From an uncultured Gammaproteobacteria bacterium (GTDB lineage Bacteria; Pseudomonadota; Gammaproteobacteria; JAADHQ01), in NCBI GenBank assembly GCA_947258655.1, contig CAMYJD010000006.1:62001-126000 (forward strand): a stretch of DNA of 64,000 nucleotides, written 5' to 3'. This document shows, piece after piece, positions 28,546 to 39,018 of the stretch. Below the pieces are notes generated by a model. That model was given only the letters and a program-made list of their open reading frames with translations. It had not been told where the DNA came from and did not search any database. The stretch's first letter is position 1. Each line of letters begins with the position of its first letter. The position numbers and the translations under genes are program-made.

Positions 28546-29280
28546 CTAGCCAAGGTCGCCGTATAAATTCTGGATAATGCTCAGGGCCGTCACGGCCGCT
28601 GTTTCGGTGCGCAATATTCGCGGCCCCATACGCATACCGTGAAAGCCGTGCTGATATGAAAGTTCAATTTCACGTGGGCTTAAACCGCCTTCCGGTCCCG
28701 TCAACAGTAGTATCTGCTTGTGTCCGGGCTGCAATGATCCCAAAGTACTGCTGGCATTCGGATCAAGCGTCAGTTTCAAGGCCGGCATATCCTGGCTGCT
28801 GATCCATGTGTCGAAGCTTGTCGGTGATTCAATAACCGGTATACGATTACGTCCACATTGTTCACATGCACTGGAGACGATACCCCGCCAGTGTCTGATT
28901 CTTTTTTCGAGCCTGTCCTCCTTTAGCTGTACGGCACCACGTTCGGTGAAAATGGGGAGAATAGCAGTCACACCCAGTTCAACCGCCTTCTGAATTGTAT
29001 AATCCATGCGTTCCCCTCTGGAGACTCCCTGGCACAGGGTAATGTTCAAGGGCGATTCGCGATCGATGATTTGTGCATCCTCAATAGTGGCCCATGCATG
29101 ATTGCGCTGGATGCGTGATATGACGGCCCTGTATTCATGCCCATCACCATTGAATAACATCAGTTCAGTTCCATGCTGAACGCGCAGCACTCGGGTCAGG
29201 TGTGTCGCTGCCTGTGCCTCAAGTTCGATTTCCGTGCCTGCTGTCAATGGTCCGGAATGGTAGATGCGGATGGTTCTCAT
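28546..29280 (-). CDS. rsmE: 16S rRNA (uracil-1498-N3)-methyltransferase RsmE
   Basis: A 244-residue SPOUT methyltransferase. The N-terminal PUA-like part carries ATHLTRVLRVQHG; the knot at the C-terminus has LLLTGPEGGLSPREIE near residue 182 and MGPRILRTETA near 213. The frame is open to 29331, but MRTIRIYHSGPL at 29280 is the family's usual start. It methylates U1498 of 16S rRNA using SAM. bioA lies upstream on the same strand, separated by repeats. Confidence 0.95.
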   Translation of the reverse strand: MRTIRIYHSGPLTAGTEIELEAQAATHLTRVLRVQHGTELMLFNGDGHEYRAVISRIQRNHAWATIEDAQIIDRESPLNITLCQGVSRGERMDYTIQKAVELGVTAILPIFTERGAVQLKEDRLEKRIRHWRGIVSSACEQCGRNRIPVIESPTSFDTWISSQDMPALKLTLDPNASSTLGSLQPGHKQILLLTGPEGGLSPREIELSYQHGFHGMRMGPRILRTETAAVTALSIIQNLYGDLG

Positions 29281-29287
29281 GGTCTTG

Positions 29288-29334
29288 AAGATACAAGATA
29301 CTGGGCGCCAGATACAAGGGAAAAGATACAAGAT
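29288..29334. repeat. Heptamer repeat cluster C (GATACAA type)
   Basis: Three plus-strand copies (AAGATACAAGATA, AGATACAAGGG, AAAGATACAAGAT) are separated by TACTGGGCGCCA. The cluster lies in the gap between the rsmE start and the bioA stop. All units point the same way here, unlike in clusters A and D. Confidence 0.65.
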
Positions 29335-29400
29335 GAAAGGATATGGATGTCAGGACCATGTGCCATGCTGATCATTCAATGATATGGAAACAAAAATATA

Positions 29401-29430
29401 TTTCTTTGTGCCTTCGTGTCTTCGTGGTAA
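29401..29430. repeat. CTTCGTG-type intergenic repeat
   Basis: The stretch TTTCTTTGTGCCTTCGTGTC followed by TTCGTGGTAA resembles a repeat found in intergenic DNA of many environmental bacteria. A diverged copy may be present at about 59369-59393 (TTCTGTGTTCTCGTGATATT). Its function is not known to me. Confidence 0.5.
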
Positions 29431-29466
29431 ATATTGATTTTCATAAGTCCGGAAGGGGAAAGTCGG

Positions 29467-30816
29467 CTAGTCAGAGGTAGCAAGGTGGATACCTTCAATT
29501 GCGATTTTTGCCATATGGGTGATCTGCTCGGGGGTGATGATATAGGGCGGCATAAAGTAGACAACATTGCCCAGCGGTCTGAGCAAGACACCATTGGCCA
29601 GGCCGTTCTGGTATACCTTGAGCCCTCTGCGCTCCTGCCACGGATAGGCCTCCCTGTTGTGTTTGTCCTTGATCATTTCTATGGCGAGAATCATGCCCGT
29701 CTGGCGGACCTCGGCAACATGCGGATGATCCCGCAGTTCCTGAACGGACTCAGACATGAGTCGGGACAGAACGGTGTTGTTGTTTATGACATCATCCTGT
29801 TTGAAGATATCCAGAGTCGCCAGTGCAGCACGACAACCGAGGGCATTACCCGTGTAGCTGTGTGAGTGCAGGAAGGCAGTCAGTCTTTCATAGTCGTCAT
29901 AGAAGGCCTGGTATATGTTGTCATGGGTCAGGACTACTGATAGTGGCAGGTAGCCTCCGGTCAGGCCTTTGGACAGACACATAAAGTCAGGGCTGATATT
30001 GGCCTGCTCGCAGGCAAACAGGGTGCCGCTACGTCCAAAGCCAACAGCGATTTCATCGGCAATGAGATGGACGTTATATCTGTCGCAGGCCTTGCGCAAC
30101 AGTTCCAGGTATACTGGCTCATACATACGCATATTGCCGGCGCATTGCACCAGGGGTTCTACGATGACGGCGCATGTTTCATGCGCATGCCGTTCCAGTA
30201 TCTGCTCCATGTATTTGAACATGCGTACAGAAAAATCATGGCAGCTCTCTCCTGACTCGCGATGATAGCAATCGGGTGATGGTACGGTAATGGGCTGCAT
30301 CAGTAATGGTGCATAGGTGTCCTTGTACAGTTCGACATCACCTACTGCGAGTGCGCCGAGTGTTTCACCATGATAGCTGTTGCTCAGGTTAATAAACCGT
30401 GTCCGCGCAGTCTGGCCGGTGTTTTGCCAGTAATGAAAGCTCATCTTCAGGGCCACCTCGATGGCTGATGAACCATTGTCTGCATAGAAACATCGTGACA
30501 GGCCTGCGGGCGTGATCTCGGTCAGGCGCTCTGAGAGCTCAATGATGGGCTCATGGGTAAAGCCGGCAAGGATGACATGTTCCAGTTCATCCAGTTGTTT
30601 TTTTAATGCCTGGTTGATACGTGGGTTGGCGTGCCCGAACAGGTTGACCCACCACGAACTGATTGCATCGAGGTAGCGATTGTCATCGAAGTCATGCAGC
30701 CACACCCCTTCGCCGCGCTTGATAGGGATTAGTGGTAACGACTCATGATCTTTCATCTGCGTACAGGGGTGCCAGAGGGTGCGCAAATCGCGTTCTATGT
30801 ATTTTTTATTTTCCAT
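29467..30816 (-). CDS. bioA: Adenosylmethionine-8-amino-7-oxononanoate aminotransferase
   Basis: A 449-residue PLP enzyme of biotin synthesis that uses SAM as amino donor. Substrate-pocket motifs LWHPCTQM near residue 14 and SSWWVNLFGHANPRIN near 53 are typical of BioA. The cofactor region is DNGSSAIEVALKMSFHYW, DEIAVGFGRSGTLFACE, and the PLP Lys in CLSKGLTGGYLPLSV near residue 283. Other bio genes are absent from the window. It lies among SAM-related genes (metF, ahcY, metK), which may or may not be functional grouping. Confidence 0.96.
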   Translation of the reverse strand: MENKKYIERDLRTLWHPCTQMKDHESLPLIPIKRGEGVWLHDFDDNRYLDAISSWWVNLFGHANPRINQALKKQLDELEHVILAGFTHEPIIELSERLTEITPAGLSRCFYADNGSSAIEVALKMSFHYWQNTGQTARTRFINLSNSYHGETLGALAVGDVELYKDTYAPLLMQPITVPSPDCYHRESGESCHDFSVRMFKYMEQILERHAHETCAVIVEPLVQCAGNMRMYEPVYLELLRKACDRYNVHLIADEIAVGFGRSGTLFACEQANISPDFMCLSKGLTGGYLPLSVVLTHDNIYQAFYDDYERLTAFLHSHSYTGNALGCRAALATLDIFKQDDVINNNTVLSRLMSESVQELRDHPHVAEVRQTGMILAIEMIKDKHNREAYPWQERRGLKVYQNGLANGVLLRPLGNVVYFMPPYIITPEQITHMAKIAIEGIHLATSD

Positions 30817-30837
30817 AAGTCGTCTATCTGAACTGGA

Positions 30838-30930
30838 GTGGCGAGCAGTAGCGAGTTGCTAGTGGCTGGTAGCGATGACTGAATAGTAGCTTGAATTTCC
30901 TGGCTACTCGCCGCTCGCTACTAGCTACTA
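30838..30930. repeat. Heptamer repeat cluster E1 (TAGCGAG type, inverted arms)
   Basis: Left arm units such as GCGAGCAGTAGCGAGTTGCT at 30841-30860 and TGGTAGCGAT are mirrored by right arm units GGCTACTCGCCGCTCGCTAC and TAGCTACTA at 30902-30930. The spacing of units is about seven bases. It fills the bioA-metF gap. The same family occurs between gap and pgk at 38865-38956. Confidence 0.65.
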
Positions 30931-30953
30931 ATCTAGGCCTTAAGGCCTAGATT
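30930..30953. repeat. Perfect 24-base palindrome across the metF stop
   Basis: The sequence reads identically on both strands: each half is AATCTAGGCCTT or its complement. It encodes the last residues and the TAG stop of metF. It could act as a stem at the transcript end or be a protein-binding site; no run of T follows on the metF strand. Confidence 0.6.
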
Positions 30954-31784
30954 CTGCCAGATCGCCATACTGGGGCCGGCCTGGTTCATGGTATAAAAAT
31001 GAAAACCGGGGACACCTTCCTGCTGTAGTCTTGTGCACATTTGCGTAACGACGTCTTCACCGAAGGCCATGATGCTGTCGCGATCATCGCCGAATCCCTG
31101 TAAACGCTTCTTTATCCAGCGTGGAATTTCTGCACCGCACATATCCGAGAAGCGCGCTAATTGCGTATAATTGGTAATCGGCATGATACCCGGGACAATG
31201 GGAAGATCAATGCCGGCCTTTTCGCAATCATCCACGAAGCGGAAGTAGGCATCGCAATTATAAAAATACTGTGTGATAGCGGCATTGGCGCCTGCATCGA
31301 CCTTGCGCTTGAAATTGATCAGATCAGTCTGCGCGTCACTGGCCTGGGGATGCACTTCAGGGTAAGCAGCAACCTCAATATGAAAATAATCGCCGTATTC
31401 CCTGCGAATGAATTCCACCAGTTCGTTGGCGTAACGGAAGGCGCCGGCCTCTTGCATGCCGGATGGCATGTCGCCGCGTAATGCAACGACACGATTGACG
31501 CCGTTTTCCTTATAGGTATTGAGAATGTGAGTAATGCTTTCCAGTGTAGAGCCGACGCAGGACAGATGCGGTGCTGCGGACAGTCCCGATTGCTGGATTT
31601 CGAGTACGGTATCGATAGTTCCCTGCTGGGTGCTGCCGCCGGCGCCAAATGTAACGGAAAAGTATTTTGGTTTCAGTTTGGCCAGTTCAGTGCGTGTAGC
31701 ACGAAGCTTATCCAGGCCCTGTTCTGTTTTTGGCGGGAAAAACTCGAAGCTGTACTGGGGAGTATATTTTTTTTGGCTAATCAT
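30933..31784 (-). CDS. metF: Methylenetetrahydrofolate reductase
   Basis: A 283-residue flavoprotein that makes 5-methyl-THF for methionine synthesis. Conserved segments are YSFEFFPPKTEQGLDKL near residue 11, VTFGAGGSTQQGT near 45 and VALRGDMPSG near 99. AYPEVHPQA near 138 and ITQYFYNCDAYFRFVDDC near 165 also match the family. It lies upstream of bioA and downstream of ahcY, all on the minus strand, with repeat clusters in both gaps. Confidence 0.97.
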   Translation of the reverse strand: MISQKKYTPQYSFEFFPPKTEQGLDKLRATRTELAKLKPKYFSVTFGAGGSTQQGTIDTVLEIQQSGLSAAPHLSCVGSTLESITHILNTYKENGVNRVVALRGDMPSGMQEAGAFRYANELVEFIRREYGDYFHIEVAAYPEVHPQASDAQTDLINFKRKVDAGANAAITQYFYNCDAYFRFVDDCEKAGIDLPIVPGIMPITNYTQLARFSDMCGAEIPRWIKKRLQGFGDDRDSIMAFGEDVVTQMCTRLQQEGVPGFHFYTMNQAGPSMAIWQNLGLKA

Positions 31785-31793
31785 ATTAATTCA

Positions 31794-31872
31794 GGTACAA
31801 GATACAAGGATAAAGATACAAGGGTCGGTGCACTCACACCTTCCCTTGTATCTTGTATCTTTTCCCTTTCCC
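31794..31872. repeat. Heptamer repeat cluster D (GATACAA type, inverted arms)
   Basis: Left arm GGTACAAGATACAAGGATAA plus AGATACAAGGG (31794-31824) is mirrored by CCCTTGTATCTTGTATCTTT (31843-31862), leaving an 18-base loop. It could form a long stem in RNA or DNA. It occupies the gap between the ahcY stop and the metF start. Confidence 0.7.
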
Positions 31873-31878
31873 CTGTCT

Positions 31879-33294
31879 TTAATATCGATAGTGTTCGGGT
31901 TTGTATGGACCATCAACCGGAACATTGATGTAGTCGGCCTGATCCTGGCTTAAAGGCGTCAGGTTGGCGCCGATCTTGTCCAGATGCAGTCGCGCTACCT
32001 TCTCGTCCAGAATCTTGGGCAGGACATAGACTTCGTTATTATATTTATCGCTATGATTGAATAACTCGATCTGTGCCATGACCTGGTTTGTGAACGATGC
32101 GGACATGACAAAACTTGGATGGCCTGTGGCACAACCGAGGTTGACCAGACGGCCTTTGGCCAGAACAATGATGCGTTTGCCATCGGGAAATATGACATGA
32201 TCAACCTGTGGCTTGATTTCTTCCCACTGGTATTTTTCCAGAGACGCAATCTCTATCTCGGAATCGAAGTGTCCGATGTTGCAGACAATGGCTTCATTTT
32301 TCATCGCTGCCATATGGTCATGATTAATGACATTGACGTTACCTGTTGTGGTAACGAAGATATCACCCTGGTCGGCGATGTCATTCATTTCCACAACGCG
32401 GTAACCTTCCATGGCTGCCTGTAATGCACAGATTGGGTCGATTTCCGTGACCCATACGGTAGCGCCCATGCCACGGAAGGCCTGTGCGCAACCCTTGCCG
32501 ACATCACCATAACCGAGTACGACGCAGATCTTTCCGGCGACCATGACATCCGTCGCGCGCTTGATCCCGTCGAGTAATGATTCACGGCAACCGTAGAGGT
32601 TATCGAACTTGCTCTTCGTGACCGAGTCATTGACGTTCATGGCCGGGAACATCAATTCGCCGGCTTCCTGCATCTGGTACAGGCGATGAACACCGGTGGT
32701 GGTTTCTTCGGTTACGCCCTTGACACTGTCGACAATCTTCTGCCATTTGTCTTTTTCTGCCGTGTTACGCAATACGTTCAGAATGGCGGCCCATTCTTCA
32801 TTGTCATCGGCTTTGGTTTCGGGTATGGCACCGGCCTTTTCAAACTCAGCGCCCTTATGTACTAGCAGGGTCGCATCGCCGCCATCGTCGAGGATCATGT
32901 TGGGTGCGCCACCATCCGGCCAGGTGATCATTTGTTCAGTACACCACCAATATTCCTCGATGGTTTCACCTTTCCATGCAAATACCGGGATACCCTGATT
33001 GGCGATAGCGGCGGCGGCATGGTCCTGGGTTGAGAAAATATTACACGATGCCCAGCGTACTTCGGCACCCAGATCGACCAGTGTTTCTATCAGTACGGCT
33101 GTCTGGATAGTCATGTGCAGGCTGCCTGATATACGTGCGCCTTTGAGCGGCTTCTGACCTTTGTATTCCTCGCGGATGGCCATCAGGCCAGGCATTTCCA
33201 CTTCGGCGATACGGATTTCCTTGTGGCCCCATTCGGCCAGAGACATGTCGGCGACTTTATAGTTAGTGAATACAGAACCTGAGGCAGCGCTCAT
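31879..33294 (-). CDS. ahcY: S-adenosylhomocysteine hydrolase
   Basis: A 471-residue NAD-dependent enzyme that splits SAH into adenosine and homocysteine. Substrate-site segments are [20 protein letters not shown] near residue 54 and [13 protein letters not shown] near 197; the NAD motif is [18 protein letters not shown] near 264; the C-terminus ends [11 protein letters not shown]. The frame starts at 33300, but AAGGAG at 33302-33307 is correctly spaced only for the second Met at 33294. A clear SAH riboswitch lies directly upstream, so expression should rise when SAH accumulates. metK is the next gene upstream. Confidence 0.97.
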   Translation of the reverse strand: MSAASGSVFTNYKVADMSLAEWGHKEIRIAEVEMPGLMAIREEYKGQKPLKGARISGSLHMTIQTAVLIETLVDLGAEVRWASCNIFSTQDHAAAAIANQGIPVFAWKGETIEEYWWCTEQMITWPDGGAPNMILDDGGDATLLVHKGAEFEKAGAIPETKADDNEEWAAILNVLRNTAEKDKWQKIVDSVKGVTEETTTGVHRLYQMQEAGELMFPAMNVNDSVTKSKFDNLYGCRESLLDGIKRATDVMVAGKICVVLGYGDVGKGCAQAFRGMGATVWVTEIDPICALQAAMEGYRVVEMNDIADQGDIFVTTTGNVNVINHDHMAAMKNEAIVCNIGHFDSEIEIASLEKYQWEEIKPQVDHVIFPDGKRIIVLAKGRLVNLGCATGHPSFVMSASFTNQVMAQIELFNHSDKYNNEVYVLPKILDEKVARLHLDKIGANLTPLSQDQADYINVPVDGPYKPEHYRY

Positions 33295-33320
33295 CTTCAT
33301 TCTCCTTAATTAAAAGTTGA

Positions 33321-33402
33321 ATGAGCGCCGTTGATCCAGTTTAGGGGATCTGCCCGCTCCCGAGCCTGACGGATTGTACCGCTGCAGCGCCCCTCGGGAG
33401 TG
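33321..33402 (-). promoter_or_regulatory. SAH riboswitch upstream of ahcY
   Basis: Read on the minus strand, CTCCCGAG and CTCGGGAG form a perfect eight-base P1 stem around the conserved GGGGCGCTGCAGCGG and GTCAGG segments. The distal ACGGCGCTC (33331-33323) can form the pseudoknot with the GGGCGC part. These are the hallmark parts of the SAH (ahcY-motif) riboswitch known from proteobacteria. It lies 27 bases from the ahcY start. SAH binding is expected to switch ahcY on. Confidence 0.9.
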
Positions 33403-33454
33403 ACAGTGTTGTATATTGTAGTCGAAAAAATCGTTAACGCAATAACTGCGCCGA

Positions 33455-34612
33455 TCAGATGCCGGCCGCATCTCTCAATGCATCGGCCTTGTCGGTTTTT
33501 TCCCAGGTGAATTCATCTTCCTCGCGACCGAAGTGACCATAAGCTGCTGTTTTTGCATAGATTGGGCGTAGCAGGTCGAGCATTTTGACGAGTCCGCCGG
33601 CGCGTAGGTCAAAATGTTCATCAATCAGCTCGACGATGCGAGCGTCATCGACCTTTCCGGTGCCGAAGGTCTCTACACTGATAGAGGTCGGCTGTGAAAC
33701 ACCGATTGCATAGGAGACCTGGATCTCGCAACGGTCAGCGAGGCCGGCGGCGACAATGTTCTTGGCGACATAGCGACCGGCATAGGCCGCGGAACGGTCC
33801 ACCTTGGATGGATCCTTGCCGGAGAAGGCACCACCACCATGGCGGGCCATACCACCATATGTATCGACAATGATCTTGCGTCCGGTCAGGCCGCAGTCAC
33901 CAACCGGACCACCGATAACGAAACGTCCGGTCGGATTGATGAAGAATTTGGTATTTTCATCGATCCACTCCTTGGGTAATACCGGTGTCAGTATCTCATC
34001 CATGACCGCTTCCTCGATGGCTTTTTGCTCCATGTCAGGACTGTGTTGTGTCGACAATACAACGGCATCGATGCCAATCGGAGTGGTGCCATCATAGCGG
34101 AAAGTGACCTGGCTCTTGGCGTCGGGACGTAGCCACGGCAGTGTGCCATTCTTGCGCACTTCAGCCTGGCGCTTTACCAGCCGGTGTGCATAGGTTATCG
34201 GCGCCGGCATCAGTACATCGGTTTCATTACAGGCAAAGCCGAACATCAAACCCTGGTCACCAGCACCCTGTTCGTGTTTTTCGTCTTCATCGACGCCCAT
34301 GGCAATATCGGCAGACTGTTTGTCTATCGATGTCAGGATGGCGCAGGATTCGTAATCGAAGCCTATTTCTGAGCTGTTATAGCCGATTTCCTGGATGCGT
34401 CCGCGGACCACTTCGTTCATGTCGACCCAGGCCGATGTTGTGATTTCACCTGACAGCACCACCATGCCGGTATTGACCATGGTTTCGCAGGCCACGCGTG
34501 CTGACGGGTCCTGTTCCAGGATCGCATCCAGAACAGAGTCGGATATCTGATCGGCGACCTTGTCCGGATGGCCTTCTGAAACAGATTCGGATGTAAATAG
34601 ATGTTTGCTCAT
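33455..34612 (-). CDS. metK: S-adenosylmethionine synthetase
   Basis: A 385-residue enzyme making SAM from methionine and ATP. It begins [36 protein letters not shown] near residue 116 and [19 protein letters not shown] near 255 are the two signature motifs. The frame is open to 34657, but the Met at 34612 is the family start. A SAM-II-like aptamer, a terminator stem and a consensus promoter lie upstream, so its expression is probably repressed by its own product. ahcY follows on the same strand with its own riboswitch. Confidence 0.97.
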   Translation of the reverse strand: MSKHLFTSESVSEGHPDKVADQISDSVLDAILEQDPSARVACETMVNTGMVVLSGEITTSAWVDMNEVVRGRIQEIGYNSSEIGFDYESCAILTSIDKQSADIAMGVDEDEKHEQGAGDQGLMFGFACNETDVLMPAPITYAHRLVKRQAEVRKNGTLPWLRPDAKSQVTFRYDGTTPIGIDAVVLSTQHSPDMEQKAIEEAVMDEILTPVLPKEWIDENTKFFINPTGRFVIGGPVGDCGLTGRKIIVDTYGGMARHGGGAFSGKDPSKVDRSAAYAGRYVAKNIVAAGLADRCEIQVSYAIGVSQPTSISVETFGTGKVDDARIVELIDEHFDLRAGGLVKMLDLLRPIYAKTAAYGHFGREEDEFTWEKTDKADALRDAAGI

Positions 34613-34640
34613 TATCTTGTTTCCCTTATTAAAACCAATA

Positions 34641-34674
34641 AAAAACCGCTTTGTCATGGACTAAAGCGGTTTTT
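34641..34674 (-). terminator. Terminator stem in the metK leader
   Basis: On the minus strand, twelve-base arms AAAAACCGCTTT and AAAGCGGTTTTT flank a ten-base loop and end in a run of T. It lies 29 bases before the metK start. Its left arm contains CGCTTTAG, which can pair with CTAAAGCG at the 3' end of the SAM-II-like aptamer, so the two structures should exclude each other. Confidence 0.8.
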
Positions 34675-34689
34675 CAGGGGTTCGGTTGT

Positions 34690-34748
34690 GACCTCGCTTT
34701 AGCCGTATTTATTAAGCGCCCGCAATCTGAATTCAAATCAGCGCTATT
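34690..34748 (-). promoter_or_regulatory. SAM-II-like riboswitch aptamer upstream of metK
   Basis: On the minus strand, P1 arms AGCGC and GCGCT enclose a loop beginning TGATTT and ending ATTGCGG; after P1 come TAATAAATACG and the conserved GCTAAA. This order and these sequences match the SAM-II aptamer (P1, UGAUUUAA-like loop, AUUGC, GAUAAAU-like loop, GCUAAA). SAM-II is best known from alphaproteobacteria. Ligand binding should tie up GCTAAA and free the terminator arm downstream, lowering metK expression. The fit is by eye. Confidence 0.78.
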
Positions 34749-34756
34749 GAGCAATT

Positions 34757-34784
34757 ATTATAATTAACTGATTATATATGTCAA
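34757..34784 (-). promoter_or_regulatory. Consensus sigma-70 promoter of metK
   Basis: On the minus strand TTGACA (34784-34779) and TATAAT (34762-34757) are both perfect hexamers with a 16-base spacer. The predicted transcript starts near 34750, directly before the SAM-II-like aptamer. Confidence 0.85.
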
Positions 34785-34930
34785 AGTCTACGGGGATTTA
34801 TTGTATTCATGTACGCAGCCATAAGTGTTGAAAAATACAGGCGGTACTTTTGATTTATTATTTAGGTATATATTATACGTACCCTGGCAATATCAATTGC
34901 ATTAAACCATAAAGAGAAAGAGGATATAGC

Positions 34931-35494
34931 ATGGTCAGTCTGGAAACCCCCATTTGTGATTTTGGCGCGCCCGCCATTGAGTTTGAATTACCCGGTATTG
35001 ATGGTAAGCACTGGACCCTGGAGGATTGTCGGGGCGAAAAGGGTCTGTTGGTTATGTTTATTTGCAATCATTGCCCTTACGTTAAGGCCATCCGCGAACG
35101 TATCGTCAGGGATACGCGTGAATTACGCGAGATGGGCATCAACAGTGTTGCCATCATGTCCAATGATTCGACGCAATACGAAGAGGATTCTTTTGAAAAT
35201 ATGGGGAAAATTGCCAGGGAGTATGATTTCCCGTTCCCCTATCTACTCGACGAAAGCCAGCAAGTAGCCAAGGCCTATGGGGCAGTGTGCACACCGGATT
35301 TCTTCGGCTATAACCATGATCTGCAATTACAGTATCGCGGCAGACTGGATGCCAGTCGCAAGGAAAGTGCCTCTGCAGATGCGCGCAGGGACCTGTTTGA
35401 GGCGATGGCGGAGGTCGCTCGCAGCGGGCGGGGACCGCGGGAACAGATCCCAAGCATGGGATGTTCAATAAAGTGGATTGAGGAAGGCGAATAA
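34931..35494 (+). CDS. Thioredoxin-fold redoxin family protein
   Basis: A 187-residue cytoplasmic protein of the AhpC/TSA-redoxin superfamily; there is no signal peptide. It has the active-site motif CNHCPYVKA near residue 46 and DESQQVAKAYGAVCTPDFF near 107, with a further Cys in that segment and one near the C-terminus (PSMGCSIKW). The family is widespread and often called thioredoxin family protein; it may be a thiol peroxidase or disulfide reductase, but the substrate is not known. It is divergent from metK and stands alone before the carbon cluster. Confidence 0.85.
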   Translation: MVSLETPICDFGAPAIEFELPGIDGKHWTLEDCRGEKGLLVMFICNHCPYVKAIRERIVRDTRELREMGINSVAIMSNDSTQYEEDSFENMGKIAREYDFPFPYLLDESQQVAKAYGAVCTPDFFGYNHDLQLQYRGRLDASRKESASADARRDLFEAMAEVARSGRGPREQIPSMGCSIKWIEEGE

Positions 35495-35839
35495 ATTGCT
35501 TAATAATCAATACTATATGATTACCTTAATAATAATATAGATTAATATTATCGTTATCCCAAGTAAGTTTTATCGTTACATAACCAGTCTCACTATTGCC
35601 GAATGCCTTCAAGTAGGGGAGAATACCGCTTCTTCTGAATCAGGGTAGCGCAAGCTGCCTTATTCATTTGCTAGTAATCCAGATAGTACAGGCGCGCTTC
35701 AGGTCCGGCAGGTTATCAATGCGTCAACAGAGCCGGAAAGAATTTATCGTCTTGGTAAATGCATAATTTCAAAGCGATAGTGCGATTACCGGGACCGTGA
35801 CAGGTTTCAATTAAAACTTTGGGAACAGAGGAGAGAACT
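35495..35839. other. Intergenic region before transketolase
   Basis: About 345 bases, very AT-rich at the left. An inverted repeat ATAATAT-N6-ATATTAT (35532-35551) could be an operator; LysR-type regulators such as CbbR use sites of a similar general kind, but nothing here identifies the protein. AGAGGAGAG just before the ATG at 35840 is the transketolase ribosome binding site. No gene was seen. Confidence 0.35.
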
Positions 35840-37825
35840 ATGCCCTCACGTAGAGATTTAGCCAATGCCGTTCGAGCGTTGAGTATGGATGCAGTACAAA
35901 AGGCCAAGTCCGGTCATCCGGGTGCCCCGATGGGTATGGCCGATATTGCTGAAGTATTGTGGAACGACCATATGACCCACAATCCTGCCAATCCAGACTG
36001 GAGTAATCGCGATCGGTTTGTACTGTCAAATGGCCATGGCTCCATGTTGATATACTCCCTGCTACATCTTACAGGTTATGACATTAATATGGATGACCTG
36101 AAGAACTTCCGTCAATTACATTCAAAAACTCCGGGTCACCCTGAATATGGCTATGCACCCGGTGTTGAAACCACCACCGGCCCGTTGGGTCAGGGTATTA
36201 CCAACGCCGTGGGCATGGCCATTGCCGAGAAGGCCATGGCAGGACATTTCAACCAGAAAGACCACAATATTGTCGACCATCACACCTATGTGTTTCTTGG
36301 TGACGGTTGCTTGATGGAAGGTATCTCGCATGAGGCCTGTTCGCTGGCCGGCACCCTGAATCTGGGTAAATTGATTGCATTCTGGGACGACAATGGCATC
36401 TCTATCGATGGTCATGTAGAAGGCTGGTTCTCGGATGATACGCCGAAGCGTTTCGAATCCTACGGCTGGCATGTGATCCCTGGTGTTGATGGCCATGATC
36501 CGGAAGCAGTACAAAAGGCCATTGAGCTGGCCAAGTCGATGACCGACAAGCCAACGATGATATGCTGCAAGACCACGATCGGTTTCGGTTCCCCGAACAA
36601 GGCCGGCAGCCATGCCTGTCACGGTGCGCCCCTGGGTGAAGAGGAAATCAACCTGACCAAGGCAGCCCTGGGTTGGGACCACGAGGCCTTTGAGGTTCCT
36701 AATGACATTTATCACGGTTGGGATGCGAAGGAGAAAGGTACAGAAGCTGAAAAGGCATGGAATGAAAAATTCGCGGCCTATAAGGCAGCCTATCCGGAAC
36801 TGGCGGCAGAATATGAGCGTCGTATGGGCGGCGATCTGCCCGCAGACTGGGCGGCGAAATCCGCCGAATATATCGCCAGCGTCGATGCCGAAGCGAAAAG
36901 CCCGGCGACGCGCCAGGCATCCCTGGCTTCTATTGAAGCCTATTCACCGTTGTTGCCTGAACTGTTTGGTGGATCTGCCGACCTCGGTTGTTCCAACCTG
37001 ACAGAATGGTCCGGTTACAAGCCCATCGTAAATCACGAAGAAGCCAACTATGTGAACTATGGTGTCCGCGAATTCGGTATGTCGGCGATCATGAACGGTA
37101 TCGCTCTGCACGGTGGTCTGATTCCATTTGGCGCGACTTTCCTGATGTTCTCGGAATATGCGCGTAACGCGATCCGTATGGCGGCATTGATGAAGATCCG
37201 TAGCCTGTTCGTATTTACCCACGACTCGATCGGACTGGGTGAAGATGGCCCAACCCACCAGGCCATCGAGCAGATCCCGACCTTACGCATGATTCCGAAT
37301 ATGCATGTCTGGCGTGCCTGTGATGCAGTTGAGTCGGCCGTAAGCTGGCAGCAGGCGATAGAGCGTAAGGACGGTCCTTCGTGCCTGATCTTCTCGCGCC
37401 AGGGTCTGCCCCATATGCCACGTACTGCCGATCAGATCGAATCAATCAAGAAGGGTGGCTACATCCTGAAAGACTGCGACGGTACGCCGGATGCGATTAT
37501 TATCGCCACCGGTTCTGAAGTCGAGTTGGCCGTGGGTGCAGCAGATAAGCTCAGTGGCAAGAAGGTTCGTGTTGTGTCGATGCCATCGACCAATGTCTTC
37601 GAAGCCCAGGATGATGCCTACAAAGAGTCCGTGCTGCCGGCAGCAGTGACTGCCCGTGTTGCAGTAGAGGCCGCGGTTACAGGTGGTTGGTACAAATATG
37701 TGGGGCTGAATGGTAAGGTCGTCGGTATCGACAGATTTGGTGAGTCGGCACCCGCACCGGAATTATTCGAATACTTTGGCTTTACCGTTGATAACGTTGT
37801 CAAGGCCGTCGAAGAAGTTTTGTAA
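35840..37825 (+). CDS. tkt: Transketolase
   Basis: A 661-residue ThDP enzyme of the pentose phosphate and Calvin cycles. Conserved parts are [19 protein letters not shown] near residue 24, [14 protein letters not shown] near 114, the ThDP motif [13 protein letters not shown] near 154 with DDNGISIDG near 184, and [15 protein letters not shown] near 460. I chose the ATG at 35840 because it follows AGAGGAG at the right distance. It opens a block tkt-gap-pgk-pyk-fba, all on the plus strand. Confidence 0.97.
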   Translation: MPSRRDLANAVRALSMDAVQKAKSGHPGAPMGMADIAEVLWNDHMTHNPANPDWSNRDRFVLSNGHGSMLIYSLLHLTGYDINMDDLKNFRQLHSKTPGHPEYGYAPGVETTTGPLGQGITNAVGMAIAEKAMAGHFNQKDHNIVDHHTYVFLGDGCLMEGISHEACSLAGTLNLGKLIAFWDDNGISIDGHVEGWFSDDTPKRFESYGWHVIPGVDGHDPEAVQKAIELAKSMTDKPTMICCKTTIGFGSPNKAGSHACHGAPLGEEEINLTKAALGWDHEAFEVPNDIYHGWDAKEKGTEAEKAWNEKFAAYKAAYPELAAEYERRMGGDLPADWAAKSAEYIASVDAEAKSPATRQASLASIEAYSPLLPELFGGSADLGCSNLTEWSGYKPIVNHEEANYVNYGVREFGMSAIMNGIALHGGLIPFGATFLMFSEYARNAIRMAALMKIRSLFVFTHDSIGLGEDGPTHQAIEQIPTLRMIPNMHVWRACDAVESAVSWQQAIERKDGPSCLIFSRQGLPHMPRTADQIESIKKGGYILKDCDGTPDAIIIATGSEVELAVGAADKLSGKKVRVVSMPSTNVFEAQDDAYKESVLPAAVTARVAVEAAVTGGWYKYVGLNGKVVGIDRFGESAPAPELFEYFGFTVDNVVKAVEEVL

Positions 37826-37852
37826 TTCTAGTTTATACGTTTGAGGAGATAA

Positions 37853-38860
<1,008 letters not shown>

Positions 38861-38864
38861 GTTG

Positions 38865-38956
38865 CTGGTAGCGAGTAGCTAGTAGCGAGGGGTTGGTGTC
38901 AGGAGGTGATTGCCTCCTGATATCCTTGATCCAAGCTACTAGCCACTCACTACTGT
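38865..38956. repeat. Heptamer repeat cluster E2 (TAGCGAG type) with central hairpin
   Basis: Left arm units TAGCGAG-TAGCTAG-TAGCGAG (38869-38889) run in tandem with a seven-base period. The right arm AAGCTACTAGCCACTCACTA (38933-38952) is an approximate reverse complement. Between them TCAGGAGG and CCTCCTGA (38899-38920) form an eight-base stem. The cluster lies between gap and pgk and might end or process the gap transcript. Confidence 0.65.
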
Positions 38957-39018
38957 TTTCAAGAGGTATTCGCCAAGCCAAGGGTTTGCCAAATATCTTT
39001 TAGTTTAAGGAGAAAAAC

